From positions 6,426 through 20,541 of the forward strand of contig CAKNAD010000017.1 in NCBI GenBank assembly GCA_929200515.1: DNA of 14,116 nt. Reading direction: 5' to 3'. The notes below the pieces were generated by a model. That model worked only from the letters and a program-made list of their open reading frames with translations, did no database searches and had not been told where the DNA came from. Positions 7,046 through 14,116 of the stretch are shown piece by piece (the stretch's first letter is position 1; each line of letters starts with the position of its first letter). The position numbers and the translations under genes are program-made. This DNA comes from Candidatus Gorgonimonas leptogorgiae (lineage in GTDB: Bacteria > Pseudomonadota > Gammaproteobacteria > Pseudomonadales > Endozoicomonadaceae).

Positions 7046-8638
7046 ATGTTTACAACGGAGAGTAATATAGCATCTAACCCTACACCTAAGTACGGTAAAC
7101 TTTATAGGCAATACCGACTAGGAAGAGGATGTAACAACCGGAAAATTTGTACAGTTAATCCAACCTCACCGTTATTTCCTAATAAGCCGACTAGTATCGA
7201 TTTAGCTTATAGTTTTCTAAATAATTATGATATAAAACAAACTGATGCAAAGCGTAAGTCAGCAAAATTTCCTTATGATTTTAGTAGAGCTTCAGATAAG
7301 TTTTTTCCATTAGCATCGGGCAAGGATATTGTTAATACTAACAAATTAGCTAAGGAAAGTTATATAGGGGTTATTAGTAATGATCGAAATAAACCAGATG
7401 AGTTTCAAAAAAATATCGAAAAAATAGTGCTAAAATTTATTGCAGAAGATACTACAGAAAAAAACTATTATTTTTGCTCTCCCCAACATGTTATGGGAAT
7501 AAAATTACGAAGAACAGTTGAGGATATGGTGGTATTGTATTTTTATGATCCTAATAATACTTATAGAGCAGAAGAGTATGTTGTGCATAATCCTAATAAT
7601 GCCCTAGAAAAAAATATACTTGATTGCAAATTAACATATGGACTTTTAGGCGATTATTTTAACGGATTAAACCGTCACAGAGAAAAACGTAGCCGCTACC
7701 CTAAAATACACGATATTCTTTTACCTTGCCAGATAGAAAAAAACTTTAAGGATAGTAATGGTATTTTTACATTATGTAGCTATGACTGTGTTGAAATAGA
7801 AAATGCAGATACTATTATTATAGATGAAAGCGATCAAGCTAGGACTAGTAGAATAAATTTAGTTTTTATGAAACTCTTATCAGGGTTACCGTTATCGGAA
7901 AAAGATAAAGATTTTTTCAATAACAATGCTACTAAAATTGCTGATCTTAATAAGACTTATGCTTTAGGATTTAATTTAGTCGAACTATTAAGTATGATTA
8001 AACAAGATAGAAGTTTAAAAAAGTTTGTTTTCAATATTTTAAATCATGAAAATTTATCATCTAAAGAAAAAGTGAATATACTTAATAAAGAAAACTCTAC
8101 TTTAATGTCTACTTTGTTAAAATTTAATAGAACAGATGATTTATCATTTTTTATTGATACTATTTTAGAGAGCAATTTAGATTATAACGATAAAATTGAG
8201 CTATTAAAAGTAACACCTAAAGAATCAAGAAATAAATTTGACCTCAAGATCAACACATCTTATTTTCCACATTTAAATCGACAGTCGTCTTCGGTGTTGT
8301 CTTCTTTAGTAGCTAAATTGGTATACATAAAGCAGATATTAACGACAAGCAAATTATCTTTAGCTGATAGAATAAAATTATTAATACCAGAAAACCCGTT
8401 ATCATTTTTATTATCCATACCTGTATATATTGTTGCCGGAATATTAGAGTGTCCTTTCTTTTTATTAAAAGCTATATTAGATTTTTTAAATAAGTTTATT
8501 AAAGCTGATGAAAATATTATTAGACTAACAAATTATATACTTTACGCTGTTTTATTTCCTTATTTATTTGCTGTAAGTTTTACAATATTTTTAGTATATC
8601 ATCTTATTGCTACAACAAAACCTTATGAAGCAGAATAA
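7046..8638 (+). CDS. ShET2/EspL-like effector, copy 2 (predicted catalytic Cys replaced by Ser)
   Basis: A 530-residue paralogue of the gene before it, 175 bp downstream on the same strand, with the same start (MFTT), the same ribosome binding site (GGAG, ten bases) and a related leader. The two align along the whole length. Similarity is highest in the helical repeat region, where a run of some 40 residues beginning MKLLSGLPLSEKDKDFF is almost unchanged, and lowest in the N-terminal domain around residues 20-100 and 190-215. The His (H148 in QHVMGIKL) and Asp (D168 in YFYDPN) are kept, but the position equal to C50 of copy 1 is Ser (S50, in TSIDLAYSF). C29 and C35 are shared by both copies. 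The C-terminal two-helix hydrophobic hairpin is conserved. Copy 2 is therefore either an inactive or altered relative, or the real nucleophile is another residue. No frameshift or premature stop is seen, so it is likely still made. Confidence 0.7.
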   Translation: MFTTESNIASNPTPKYGKLYRQYRLGRGCNNRKICTVNPTSPLFPNKPTSIDLAYSFLNNYDIKQTDAKRKSAKFPYDFSRASDKFFPLASGKDIVNTNKLAKESYIGVISNDRNKPDEFQKNIEKIVLKFIAEDTTEKNYYFCSPQHVMGIKLRRTVEDMVVLYFYDPNNTYRAEEYVVHNPNNALEKNILDCKLTYGLLGDYFNGLNRHREKRSRYPKIHDILLPCQIEKNFKDSNGIFTLCSYDCVEIENADTIIIDESDQARTSRINLVFMKLLSGLPLSEKDKDFFNNNATKIADLNKTYALGFNLVELLSMIKQDRSLKKFVFNILNHENLSSKEKVNILNKENSTLMSTLLKFNRTDDLSFFIDTILESNLDYNDKIELLKVTPKESRNKFDLKINTSYFPHLNRQSSSVLSSLVAKLVYIKQILTTSKLSLADRIKLLIPENPLSFLLSIPVYIVAGILECPFFLLKAILDFLNKFIKADENIIRLTNYILYAVLFPYLFAVSFTIFLVYHLIATTKPYEAE

Positions 8639-8672
8639 CCCTCATAAGGAAAGTTACAATCATTATAGGGTT
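8637..8672. terminator. Possible bidirectional terminator between convergent genes
   Basis: AACCCTCATAA (8637-8647) pairs with TTATAGGGTT (8663-8672) apart from one bulged base, with a 15-nt loop. It sits in the 48-bp gap between the convergent copy 2 and zeta-like genes, where a shared terminator is expected. The T-run on either side is short, so efficiency is uncertain. Confidence 0.45.
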
Positions 8673-8686
8673 TGAATTATTACATG

Positions 8687-10549
8687 CTAGTTTAATTTCC
8701 AGATATTAGGAGTATTAGTTAGTTTACTATGCAGGTCAAGAGCTACGGTAGCTGGTAAATCCATATAGCTTATAGTTTGTTTATTTATAATTAAATTATT
8801 GAATTTATTTATTAAAGCGCTCAACTCAGATGCATTTAAATTCCTATTAAATGCATCTGAAAAACTTTTGATATCTATGCATTGTTTAAAGTTATCACTG
8901 AGGCTATTGTATAAATCTTTAATGCTTGTTGCTTTATTATTTAAACTAAAAGGTAATATTCTACTTTTAAATTCTTTTTCTCTAAGAGCTTCCTCTTCAG
9001 GAGAAAGAGTTTTTATTAAGTCAGAAATCTTGTTTTGTAATTTTTGTTGCAATACATCTTCCCATTTTTCTTCGGGATTTATGTTAAAAAATTTATTTTG
9101 CGACTCATCATATTTTAAACCTAGGTTTGTTAGTCTTGTTATTGCTTCTGCTTTATTAATATGCCATAGCGGACGTTCACCAGAAGTAAGAGTGCAAACT
9201 AATTTTGTATCTGTTCCTGTGCTATCGCTACAATTAAAATCATATTGATGTTTAATTACAGTATTATCTGCTACGTTTTTTAGTGAATTTGATTCTATTA
9301 TTGCATTCATACATTCCGCTCGATATTTTCTATCATTATTAGCTCCTCTCATTACAAAAGACAAAGGTATTCTTGGGTCTTTGCCGTCTACCTTTCTTGC
9401 AAGTACAGCTAAAGATCGGGCTACATCATAACGTGCTATTTCAATTATTTTACAAGACTTATCAACAGAAGATGATTTTTTTATTAAATCTTTAATATCT
9501 GAATGATATGCTAACGAGCTGTCGTATACAACCGATCCTATAGCTTGTTTTTGTAGCTTATCTTCAGAAGATGGCATAACTATGGATCGTAGAGCTATAA
9601 GACCATTAAAAATATTGTATGCTAGATTTGAACCTTGAATATGAGCGGTATCATGCGATATTTCTGGTAAACCTCTTCTTACTATATCTTTGCTAGCATC
9701 GGGCGAAATAGCACCAGAAAATTTTGGTATTTTATCAACTCCTGTATCTACATAGCCAAAACTTTCTTTGCCATGAGATGTTTTTCCTGCACCAAACCCA
9801 CCTTTATAAGCTATTACCATAGCTTTTTCTGTATCTTTAGCTAAAATTAGAGCCTTAATTAAATTATATTCTGTAAATTTTGCAGCAGCACCTTGTACCT
9901 CAGGTATCCAGTTTTTTATATTTTCTAACCAAGGCCAAAAATTAGCATCATTTGGAGTGAATGCATCTGTTTTTGTATATGCCTGCCATGACTTAATACC
10001 TGCTCCAGAGTTTTCACTAGCAACTAATATTGCCGTACGAATCAAAAAATCATACTTTTGTAAATAATGATGCTTTCCACTGATTATTTTATAATTCTTT
10101 AATAAGTCTGTTAATGGAATATTTAGTTTTTCCGTTAGTTTATTAACTAAATAAACTACTTGATCAAGCTGTACTTTAGTGGAATTAATTTTATTTGCAT
10201 TAAAATCTCTACCAGATAAAAAATTAGCGACGGCAAAAGGCTCGTGATGTAAAATTAGTTCTATTTTATTAAAAAAAGATAAAAATTCATTGCTTATTTC
10301 AGTATCTAGATCATTATTTATTATCTCGGATGGTGAGGCGGTGCTAATATTACGTTTTTTGAGTTTTACATTAACTACGGTGGTTGGCTGAGTAGCTAAA
10401 CTTTTCTTGTCATTGGTGGTAACAGCTATTGTTCTGCTTTTAGATGTCGTTTGGATTGCAGTTTTTTCTTGTTTTATATTCTTTGTATCAACATGATCAA
10501 GGTTATTTAGCTGATCTGTTGTCTGGTAATTATTAGACAATTTAGGCAT
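8687..10549 (-). CDS. Large protein with zeta-toxin-like P-loop kinase core
   Basis: A 620-residue protein. Residues 1 to about 80 are polar and Thr/Lys/Asn-rich; about 85-240 are helical. A P-loop GGFGAGKTS at 250-258 is followed by SPDASKDIVRR at 282-292 (D284, R291/R292), HIQGSNLAY at 303-311, VVYDSSL at 340-346 and the stretch EIARYDVARSLAVLARKV near 370-387, then DPRIPLSFVMRG 391-402. This order matches zeta-toxin kinases (P-loop, acidic residue plus Arg, a His/Ser helix, the D-[ST] strand, and the Ala/Arg helix). In the established cases these phosphorylate UDP-N-acetylglucosamine; many effectors of intracellular bacteria reuse the fold. The protein is about twice the length of a free zeta toxin, with added N- and C-terminal helical regions, and no epsilon-type antitoxin gene adjoins it, so a plain toxin-antitoxin role is unlikely. 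The substrate is unknown. AAGGG eight bases before the ATG acts as ribosome binding site. Fold call is by eye. Confidence 0.7.
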   Translation of the reverse strand: MPKLSNNYQTTDQLNNLDHVDTKNIKQEKTAIQTTSKSRTIAVTTNDKKSLATQPTTVVNVKLKKRNISTASPSEIINNDLDTEISNEFLSFFNKIELILHHEPFAVANFLSGRDFNANKINSTKVQLDQVVYLVNKLTEKLNIPLTDLLKNYKIISGKHHYLQKYDFLIRTAILVASENSGAGIKSWQAYTKTDAFTPNDANFWPWLENIKNWIPEVQGAAAKFTEYNLIKALILAKDTEKAMVIAYKGGFGAGKTSHGKESFGYVDTGVDKIPKFSGAISPDASKDIVRRGLPEISHDTAHIQGSNLAYNIFNGLIALRSIVMPSSEDKLQKQAIGSVVYDSSLAYHSDIKDLIKKSSSVDKSCKIIEIARYDVARSLAVLARKVDGKDPRIPLSFVMRGANNDRKYRAECMNAIIESNSLKNVADNTVIKHQYDFNCSDSTGTDTKLVCTLTSGERPLWHINKAEAITRLTNLGLKYDESQNKFFNINPEEKWEDVLQQKLQNKISDLIKTLSPEEEALREKEFKSRILPFSLNNKATSIKDLYNSLSDNFKQCIDIKSFSDAFNRNLNASELSALINKFNNLIINKQTISYMDLPATVALDLHSKLTNTPNIWKLN

Positions 10550-10568
10550 GTTTAAAACCCTTTTAAAC
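10550..10568. promoter_or_regulatory. Perfect 8-3-8 palindrome over the ribosome binding site of the zeta-like gene
   Basis: GTTTAAAA, CCC, TTTTAAAC directly abuts the ATG at 10549. On the transcript the three-base loop is GGG, the core of the ribosome binding site, flanked by AU arms. Translational control by this small hairpin, or operator function, is possible; stability would be low. Confidence 0.4.
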
Positions 10569-10709
10569 TATATATGCAGGTATATTAATTTACTAACTGT
10601 ATATACATCGGCTTTAAATATAGAGCTAAAAGGTAATTTAAATAGGTAGTATTCACAATATAAAAAGGTAAATAACTAGATTATAATTCTTCTGGAAGTT
10701 TCCTAGATA

Positions 10710-11636
10710 TTATATTTTATAATTAAGGCGAAGATACTTAGCTAATCTTTCTGCTGCATATTCTAAATATTGATTAAATTCTTTAATTTTAGCATAGGAT
10801 TCTATTTTCATATCAGCGGTACCATAGTCTACTAGCTCTATTGCTTTTGTGTTTGTTGTTGTTTCAAGATCAATAAAAATATTATTTGGTGAGATCGACA
10901 CGGAATGATTTGGATAAGTTTTTATAATATATAATAATTCATTTATAACAGTAGATATTTTATTTATCTGTGGCTCTTTAAGCTCTGCATTAGTTATTTT
11001 TTTGTATTCAGTAGCATTATTAGTTACGTCTGTAATGAAAATTAAGTTTTGCTTCATTAATGCTTTAGTTAATGAAATACCATTATTTTTTTCTTTAATG
11101 CTATATAAACCAAATGGGTGACATTCATACATTTTAGTTACTGTAAAATTATGTTTATTTGCTTGCTGTTGCCAAAAATTATAATTATAATTTTCTTTTG
11201 TTCCAGCACTTAAAGATATTAAATTTCCTTTTATATTCAATTTCAATATTTTGTTAGTAGTTATATTATTCTCTAATATTTCAAAGATAAAGGATTGATC
11301 TCCTTCATTTAAATATGGCAACTTTAATTTTAACTCTCGCATATCACCATATTTAAATGTTGCAACTTTTTTTTTGGTATTGATTAAATTATTTTTTATT
11401 TCATCTAAATACTTAGAGATTTCTTGTATTGTTTTAGGTGGAGAAATAGTAATTCCATCGATAGTAATAGTTGCAAATGTGTTCTCCTGTAAAGGTAGAT
11501 GATCAAAATATACGTTATTGGTACTAACAGTTGCATTATGTTTTTTTGTGGTTGATCGCACATCACATATATGATTATCTGCAATAGATAATCTAGATAA
11601 CAAGATAAAAATAAAGATAAAAATATATTTTTTCAT
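10710..11636 (-). CDS. Sec-signal protein with degenerate protein-kinase-like fold
   Basis: A 308-residue protein starting at the ATG at 11636: GGAA lies a few bases upstream and the product opens with a textbook signal peptide (MKK, then an Ile/Phe/Leu core, cut likely after SIA at residue 19). A start 36 bases earlier would bury this signal. The mature part reads like a small protein kinase: a strand ILKLNI with K132 as the candidate beta-3 lysine, a hinge-like segment SIKEKNNGISLTKAL (about 179-193), a catalytic-loop-like SVSISPNNIF (about 245-254, N252 matching the conserved Asn) and VDYG with D270 as the DFG aspartate. At the HRD Asp position there is Ser (S247), which suggests a pseudokinase or an unusual kinase. 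Export across the inner membrane is predicted; transfer to a host is inference. It lies 160 bp upstream of, and on the same strand as, the zeta-like gene. Confidence 0.7.
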   Translation of the reverse strand: MKKYIFIFIFILLSRLSIADNHICDVRSTTKKHNATVSTNNVYFDHLPLQENTFATITIDGITISPPKTIQEISKYLDEIKNNLINTKKKVATFKYGDMRELKLKLPYLNEGDQSFIFEILENNITTNKILKLNIKGNLISLSAGTKENYNYNFWQQQANKHNFTVTKMYECHPFGLYSIKEKNNGISLTKALMKQNLIFITDVTNNATEYKKITNAELKEPQINKISTVINELLYIIKTYPNHSVSISPNNIFIDLETTTNTKAIELVDYGTADMKIESYAKIKEFNQYLEYAAERLAKYLRLNYKI

Positions 11637-12314
11637 TATTGTTCCAAATATAAGTAAATGAATTGCATACAACGTGCAAATGGAGGTGCATAATTTCAGA
11701 ACTAGAGTAAAAGCTATAGAATATTGTGAGGATACTTATTTTATGGTTTAAAAATATTTAAAAGTATTTCAATTTACCCATATTAGTTCCCTCTTATGGG
11801 CGGTTATCTTTTGTTAATGGATTTTTATCCTAAAACTAAATTTTTAAATCATCATCTAGATTAATAATTAAAAATTCCTTGCTAATATTCTCATCTACTA
11901 GAAAAACTACAGAAAGGGTAGCAAATAACAGATAATTGAAACAACTAATTAGTGTATTTGCGTTGTATCTCAAGCCTAAAATTAACGGCTATTTGCATTT
12001 CACACGAGGGATTATACTTTTTTTATAATATAAAAACAAGATTATGTGTCTTTAATTTTTCTTTGGGGCTTTGTAGTAGTTAATCATGTATTGGATATTA
12101 AGCATTTAGAACTTAAATACTACATCTTATTATATCAAATCTGTCTGGCTTAGTTAATTGCAAATACGGTCTAGAGTTGCTAGTATTTTGTAAGCCCCAC
12201 AAAAACTTATAAATCCACCAGAACAGTTTGAAACATATTTCCAGTTTTTAATTCACATTACAGTTCAAGGTAAAAACCTAATAATATAACTAACAATTAT
12301 ATAGCTTAAATTCC
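11637..12314. other. Gene-poor AT-rich intergenic stretch
   Basis: No open frame of useful length, RNA gene or recognisable gene remnant is seen on either strand. It contains a small inverted repeat CCCATA/TATGGG (11777-11782 and 11795-11800, 12-nt loop) and a possible 150-bp element bounded by imperfect inverted repeats (about 12055-12205). Together with the repeat further right this makes nearly 0.9 kb without a gene, unusually long for this window, and compatible with decayed or rearranged DNA. Confidence 0.6.
12055..12205. repeat. Possible small element with imperfect terminal inverted repeats
   Basis: TTTTTCTTTGGGGCTT on the left and, read on the other strand, TTTTTGTGGGGCTTACAAAA on the right share TTTTT and GGGGCTT, followed by partly matching TAGTAG/TACTAG. 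The exact shared core is only seven bases (12065-12071 against 12192-12198), so this may be chance or a worn miniature element. Confidence 0.2.
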
Positions 12315-12457
12315 TTTAGTAACCATAAATCACCTATTTTATAGCTAGTTTACGAGCAAATAATATATAGTTTTTATTATTTATTCTGTGCAGTATTGCT
12401 AACAAAAGTAAAATCAGATAACATCTAGTCAAATTTACAATTATTTATTAGCTTTCT
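12315..12457. repeat. Intergenic repeat, continuous copy (copy 2) upstream of hsdM
   Basis: Left part 12315-12389 matches 3249-3323; right part 12394-12457 matches 5016-5076. Here the two parts are joined, with only CAG-like bases between. Where copy 1 holds the final codons ACA GGC TAA of the coiled-coil gene (minus strand), this copy reads ACA GAA TAA, so the stop codon and neighbouring bases are kept although no gene is present. This is best read as the scar of a deleted gene copy, or as the pre-insertion form. Confidence 0.75.
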
Positions 12458-12477
12458 TAAAGGTTTAAGCTAATAAA
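12444..12477. promoter_or_regulatory. Perfect 11-bp stem-loop in the hsdM leader
   Basis: TTTATTAGCTT (12444-12454) and AAGCTAATAAA (12467-12477) form a perfect 11-bp inverted repeat with a 12-nt loop, ending 40 bp before the hsdM start. It begins inside the intergenic repeat but the right arm is unique to this locus. It could be a leader hairpin, an operator for controlling the restriction-modification genes, or a weak terminator. Confidence 0.45.
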
Positions 12478-12517
12478 TCCTTTCAACAATTTATTTTTTA
12501 AGAACAACCATACAATT

Positions 12518-14116
12518 ATGGCAATCAAAAAATCACAACTTTATAGTACCCTATGGGAATCGTGCAATCAATTACGTGGTGGCATGGATGCTAGTTTATA
12601 TAAAGATTATGTATTAAGCATGCTGTTTATTAAATATATTTCTGATAAATACGCCAATATTCCTTTTGCAACTATCAAAATTCCTCAAGGTTCTAGTTTT
12701 AGCGATATGCTCAATTTGCGTAATGCTAGCAATATTGGCGATGATATCAATAAAAAAATTATAGCCCCTCTTATTAAAGCAAATGATGACAAACTTGCAG
12801 ATGGCGATTTTCCTGATTTTAACGATGCAACTAAACTTGGCGATGGCAAAGAACGTATAACTAGGTTAACTAAATTAATTAATATTTTTGCTAAACCTGA
12901 GTTAGATTTTAGCAATAATAAAGCTGAACATGATGATATTTTAGGTGATGCTTATGAATTTTTAATGCGTCATTTTGCGGTAGAAAGCGGTAAAAGTAAA
13001 GGTCAGTTTTATACCCCAGCGGAAGTTAGTCGTATTATTGCTAAGGTTATAGGAGTTACTAGTAGCAATACTAGTAATCAAACTACAGTTTATGATCCCA
13101 CTTGTGGTTCGGGTTCGTTATTACTTAAAGTAGCTAGTGAAGCTGGCAAAGAAATTAGTCTTTACGGGCAAGAAAAAGACGTTACTACTGCTGGTTTAGC
13201 TAAAAAAAATATGATATTGCATAATTTTGCTACTGCGACTATTGCAACTGGTAACACTCTTACCAACCCAAAATGGATTGATACAGAACAATTATTAACT
13301 TTCGATTATGTAGTTGCTAATCCGCCGTTTTCTGATAAAGCTTGGATAACTGGCTTAACTCCAAGAGACGATAAATTTAAGCGCTTTGTTTGGGGTGAAC
13401 CACCGGCAAAAAATGGCGATTACGCTTATTTGTTGCATATTATTCGTTCAATGAAATCCACCGCAACTGCCGCATGTATTTTACCTCATGGTGCTTTATT
13501 TCGTGGTAATGCCGAAGCGATAATTCGCAAACAATTAGTTGATTCAGGAATTTTACAAGGCATAATTGGTTTACCTGCTAATTTATTTTATGGTACTGGT
13601 ATTCCTGCCTGCATCTTGGTACTAAATAAAACTAACGCAGCTAGACGTAGCCAGATTATGATGGTTGATGCTTCTAGTGGTTTTATTAAAGATGGCAATA
13701 AAAACCGCTTACGCGAGCAGGATATCCATAAAATTGTTGATGTATTCACCAGCCAAAAACAAGTTACTAAGTATTCACGTTTGGTTGCTATCGAAGAAAT
13801 TAAAGCTAGTAACAACGATTATAATCTTAATTTACCACGTTATATAGATACTAGTAGCGAAGAAGATTTACAAGACTTAACCGCCCATATGAATGGCGGT
13901 ATTCCGCAAGCTGATATCGATAAACTACAAGACTACTGGCAATTAATGCCTGAAGTTAAAAAGCTATTATTTAGCGAGCATGCCAACGCAGGTTATTATC
14001 AATTACAGCAAGATGAAACTAATATAGCTACTACTATTAGTAACAGTAAAGAATTTTTAGCGATAAAACAGCAACTTATTTCTGCCTTAACTAACTGGAA
14101 ACAAGCTAATTTTGAT
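12518..14116 (+). CDS. hsdM: Type I restriction-modification methyltransferase subunit HsdM (3' end outside window)
   Basis: An open frame of 533 codons that runs off the right edge without a stop. It is the M subunit of a type I system, which methylates adenine in the target sequence with S-adenosylmethionine and pairs with HsdS for recognition and HsdR for cleavage. The start MAIKKSQLYSTLW is typical of the family. Residues 7-45 and onward form the HsdM N-terminal helical domain; GQFYTP (162-167) leads into the N6-adenine methyltransferase domain with SAM-binding motif DPTCGSGS (193-200) and catalytic NPPF (268-271). Later family hallmarks are PHGALFRG (about 328) and GIIGLPANLFYGTGIPACILVL (about 350-370). 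No strong Shine-Dalgarno precedes the ATG; the start is chosen by homology of the N-terminus. No frame break is seen. hsdS and hsdR are expected downstream, outside the window. All key motifs are intact, so the enzyme is probably active. Confidence 0.95.
   Translation, partial: MAIKKSQLYSTLWESCNQLRGGMDASLYKDYVLSMLFIKYISDKYANIPFATIKIPQGSSFSDMLNLRNASNIGDDINKKIIAPLIKANDDKLADGDFPDFNDATKLGDGKERITRLTKLINIFAKPELDFSNNKAEHDDILGDAYEFLMRHFAVESGKSKGQFYTPAEVSRIIAKVIGVTSSNTSNQTTVYDPTCGSGSLLLKVASEAGKEISLYGQEKDVTTAGLAKKNMILHNFATATIATGNTLTNPKWIDTEQLLTFDYVVANPPFSDKAWITGLTPRDDKFKRFVWGEPPAKNGDYAYLLHIIRSMKSTATAACILPHGALFRGNAEAIIRKQLVDSGILQGIIGLPANLFYGTGIPACILVLNKTNAARRSQIMMVDASSGFIKDGNKNRLREQDIHKIVDVFTSQKQVTKYSRLVAIEEIKASNNDYNLNLPRYIDTSSEEDLQDLTAHMNGGIPQADIDKLQDYWQLMPEVKKLLFSEHANAGYYQLQQDETNIATTISNSKEFLAIKQQLISALTNWKQANFD

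Noticed and set aside
8799..9248. 149-codon plus-strand frame opposite the zeta-like gene
   Set aside because: It is a mirror frame of a strongly supported coding region, Leu/Ser/Phe-rich as expected from an antisense reading, with no ribosome site.
8687..10549. A classical epsilon-zeta toxin-antitoxin pair
   Set aside because: No small antitoxin gene adjoins; neighbours are a signal-peptide protein and a convergent effector-like gene, and the protein is far longer than zeta toxins.
11637..11672. Upstream ATG giving 12 extra residues on the kinase-like protein
   Set aside because: The ATG at 11636 has GGAA at proper distance and opens directly with MKK and a hydrophobic signal peptide core; the longer form would place 12 residues before the signal.
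12055..12205. Insertion sequence remnant
   Set aside because: No transposase fragment or target-site duplication could be seen; the inverted ends share only a seven-base exact core, so it is listed only as a weak repeat.
1..14116. tRNA, rRNA, CRISPR array
   Set aside because: No cloverleaf with a tRNA-like TTC loop, no rRNA-like sequence and no regularly spaced short direct repeats were found on either strand.

Overview
The window is very AT-rich and has the look of a host-associated, intracellular-type proteobacterium (Legionellales, Francisella-like or Rickettsiales). The evidence is one housekeeping aminotransferase that resembles the AspC/AatA of such bacteria, plus a run of large, A/T-rich, effector-like genes. 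The exact lineage cannot be settled from this sequence.

Layout: 7-1176 (-) is a class I aspartate-type aminotransferase. 1422-3182 (-) is a superfamily 1 (UvrD/Rep-like) helicase with a DUF4145-like N-terminal domain and an odd Walker A (GKI instead of GKT/S). 3315-4970 (-) is a long helical/coiled-coil orphan. 5281-6870 and 7046-8638 (+) are a tandem duplication of about 530-residue proteins that look like ShET2/EspL-type cysteine protease effectors with a C-terminal membrane hairpin. The first copy keeps a Cys-His-Asp set and the second has Ser in place of the Cys. 8687-10549 (-) is a 620-residue protein with a zeta-toxin-like P-loop kinase core. 10710-11636 (-) is a Sec-signal protein with a protein-kinase-like fold whose catalytic-loop Asp appears to be Ser. 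11637-12517 is a gene-poor stretch with intergenic repeats and stem-loops. 12518 to the right edge (+) is the 5' part of hsdM, the methyltransferase subunit of a type I restriction-modification system, cut by the window end.

How it fits together: between a housekeeping gene and a restriction-modification locus lies about 10 kb of accessory DNA. At least four of its proteins carry domains typical of factors that act on a host cell (ShET2-like protease x2, zeta-like kinase, secreted kinase-like protein). The genes are not one operon: strands alternate and most genes have their own leader. No secretion apparatus, mobility gene, tRNA or CRISPR array is visible. A notable structural signal is an intergenic sequence that is continuous upstream of hsdM (about 12315-12457) but is split into two halves flanking the coiled-coil gene (3249-3323 and 5016-5076). 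This points to insertion or deletion of that gene in one of the two loci.
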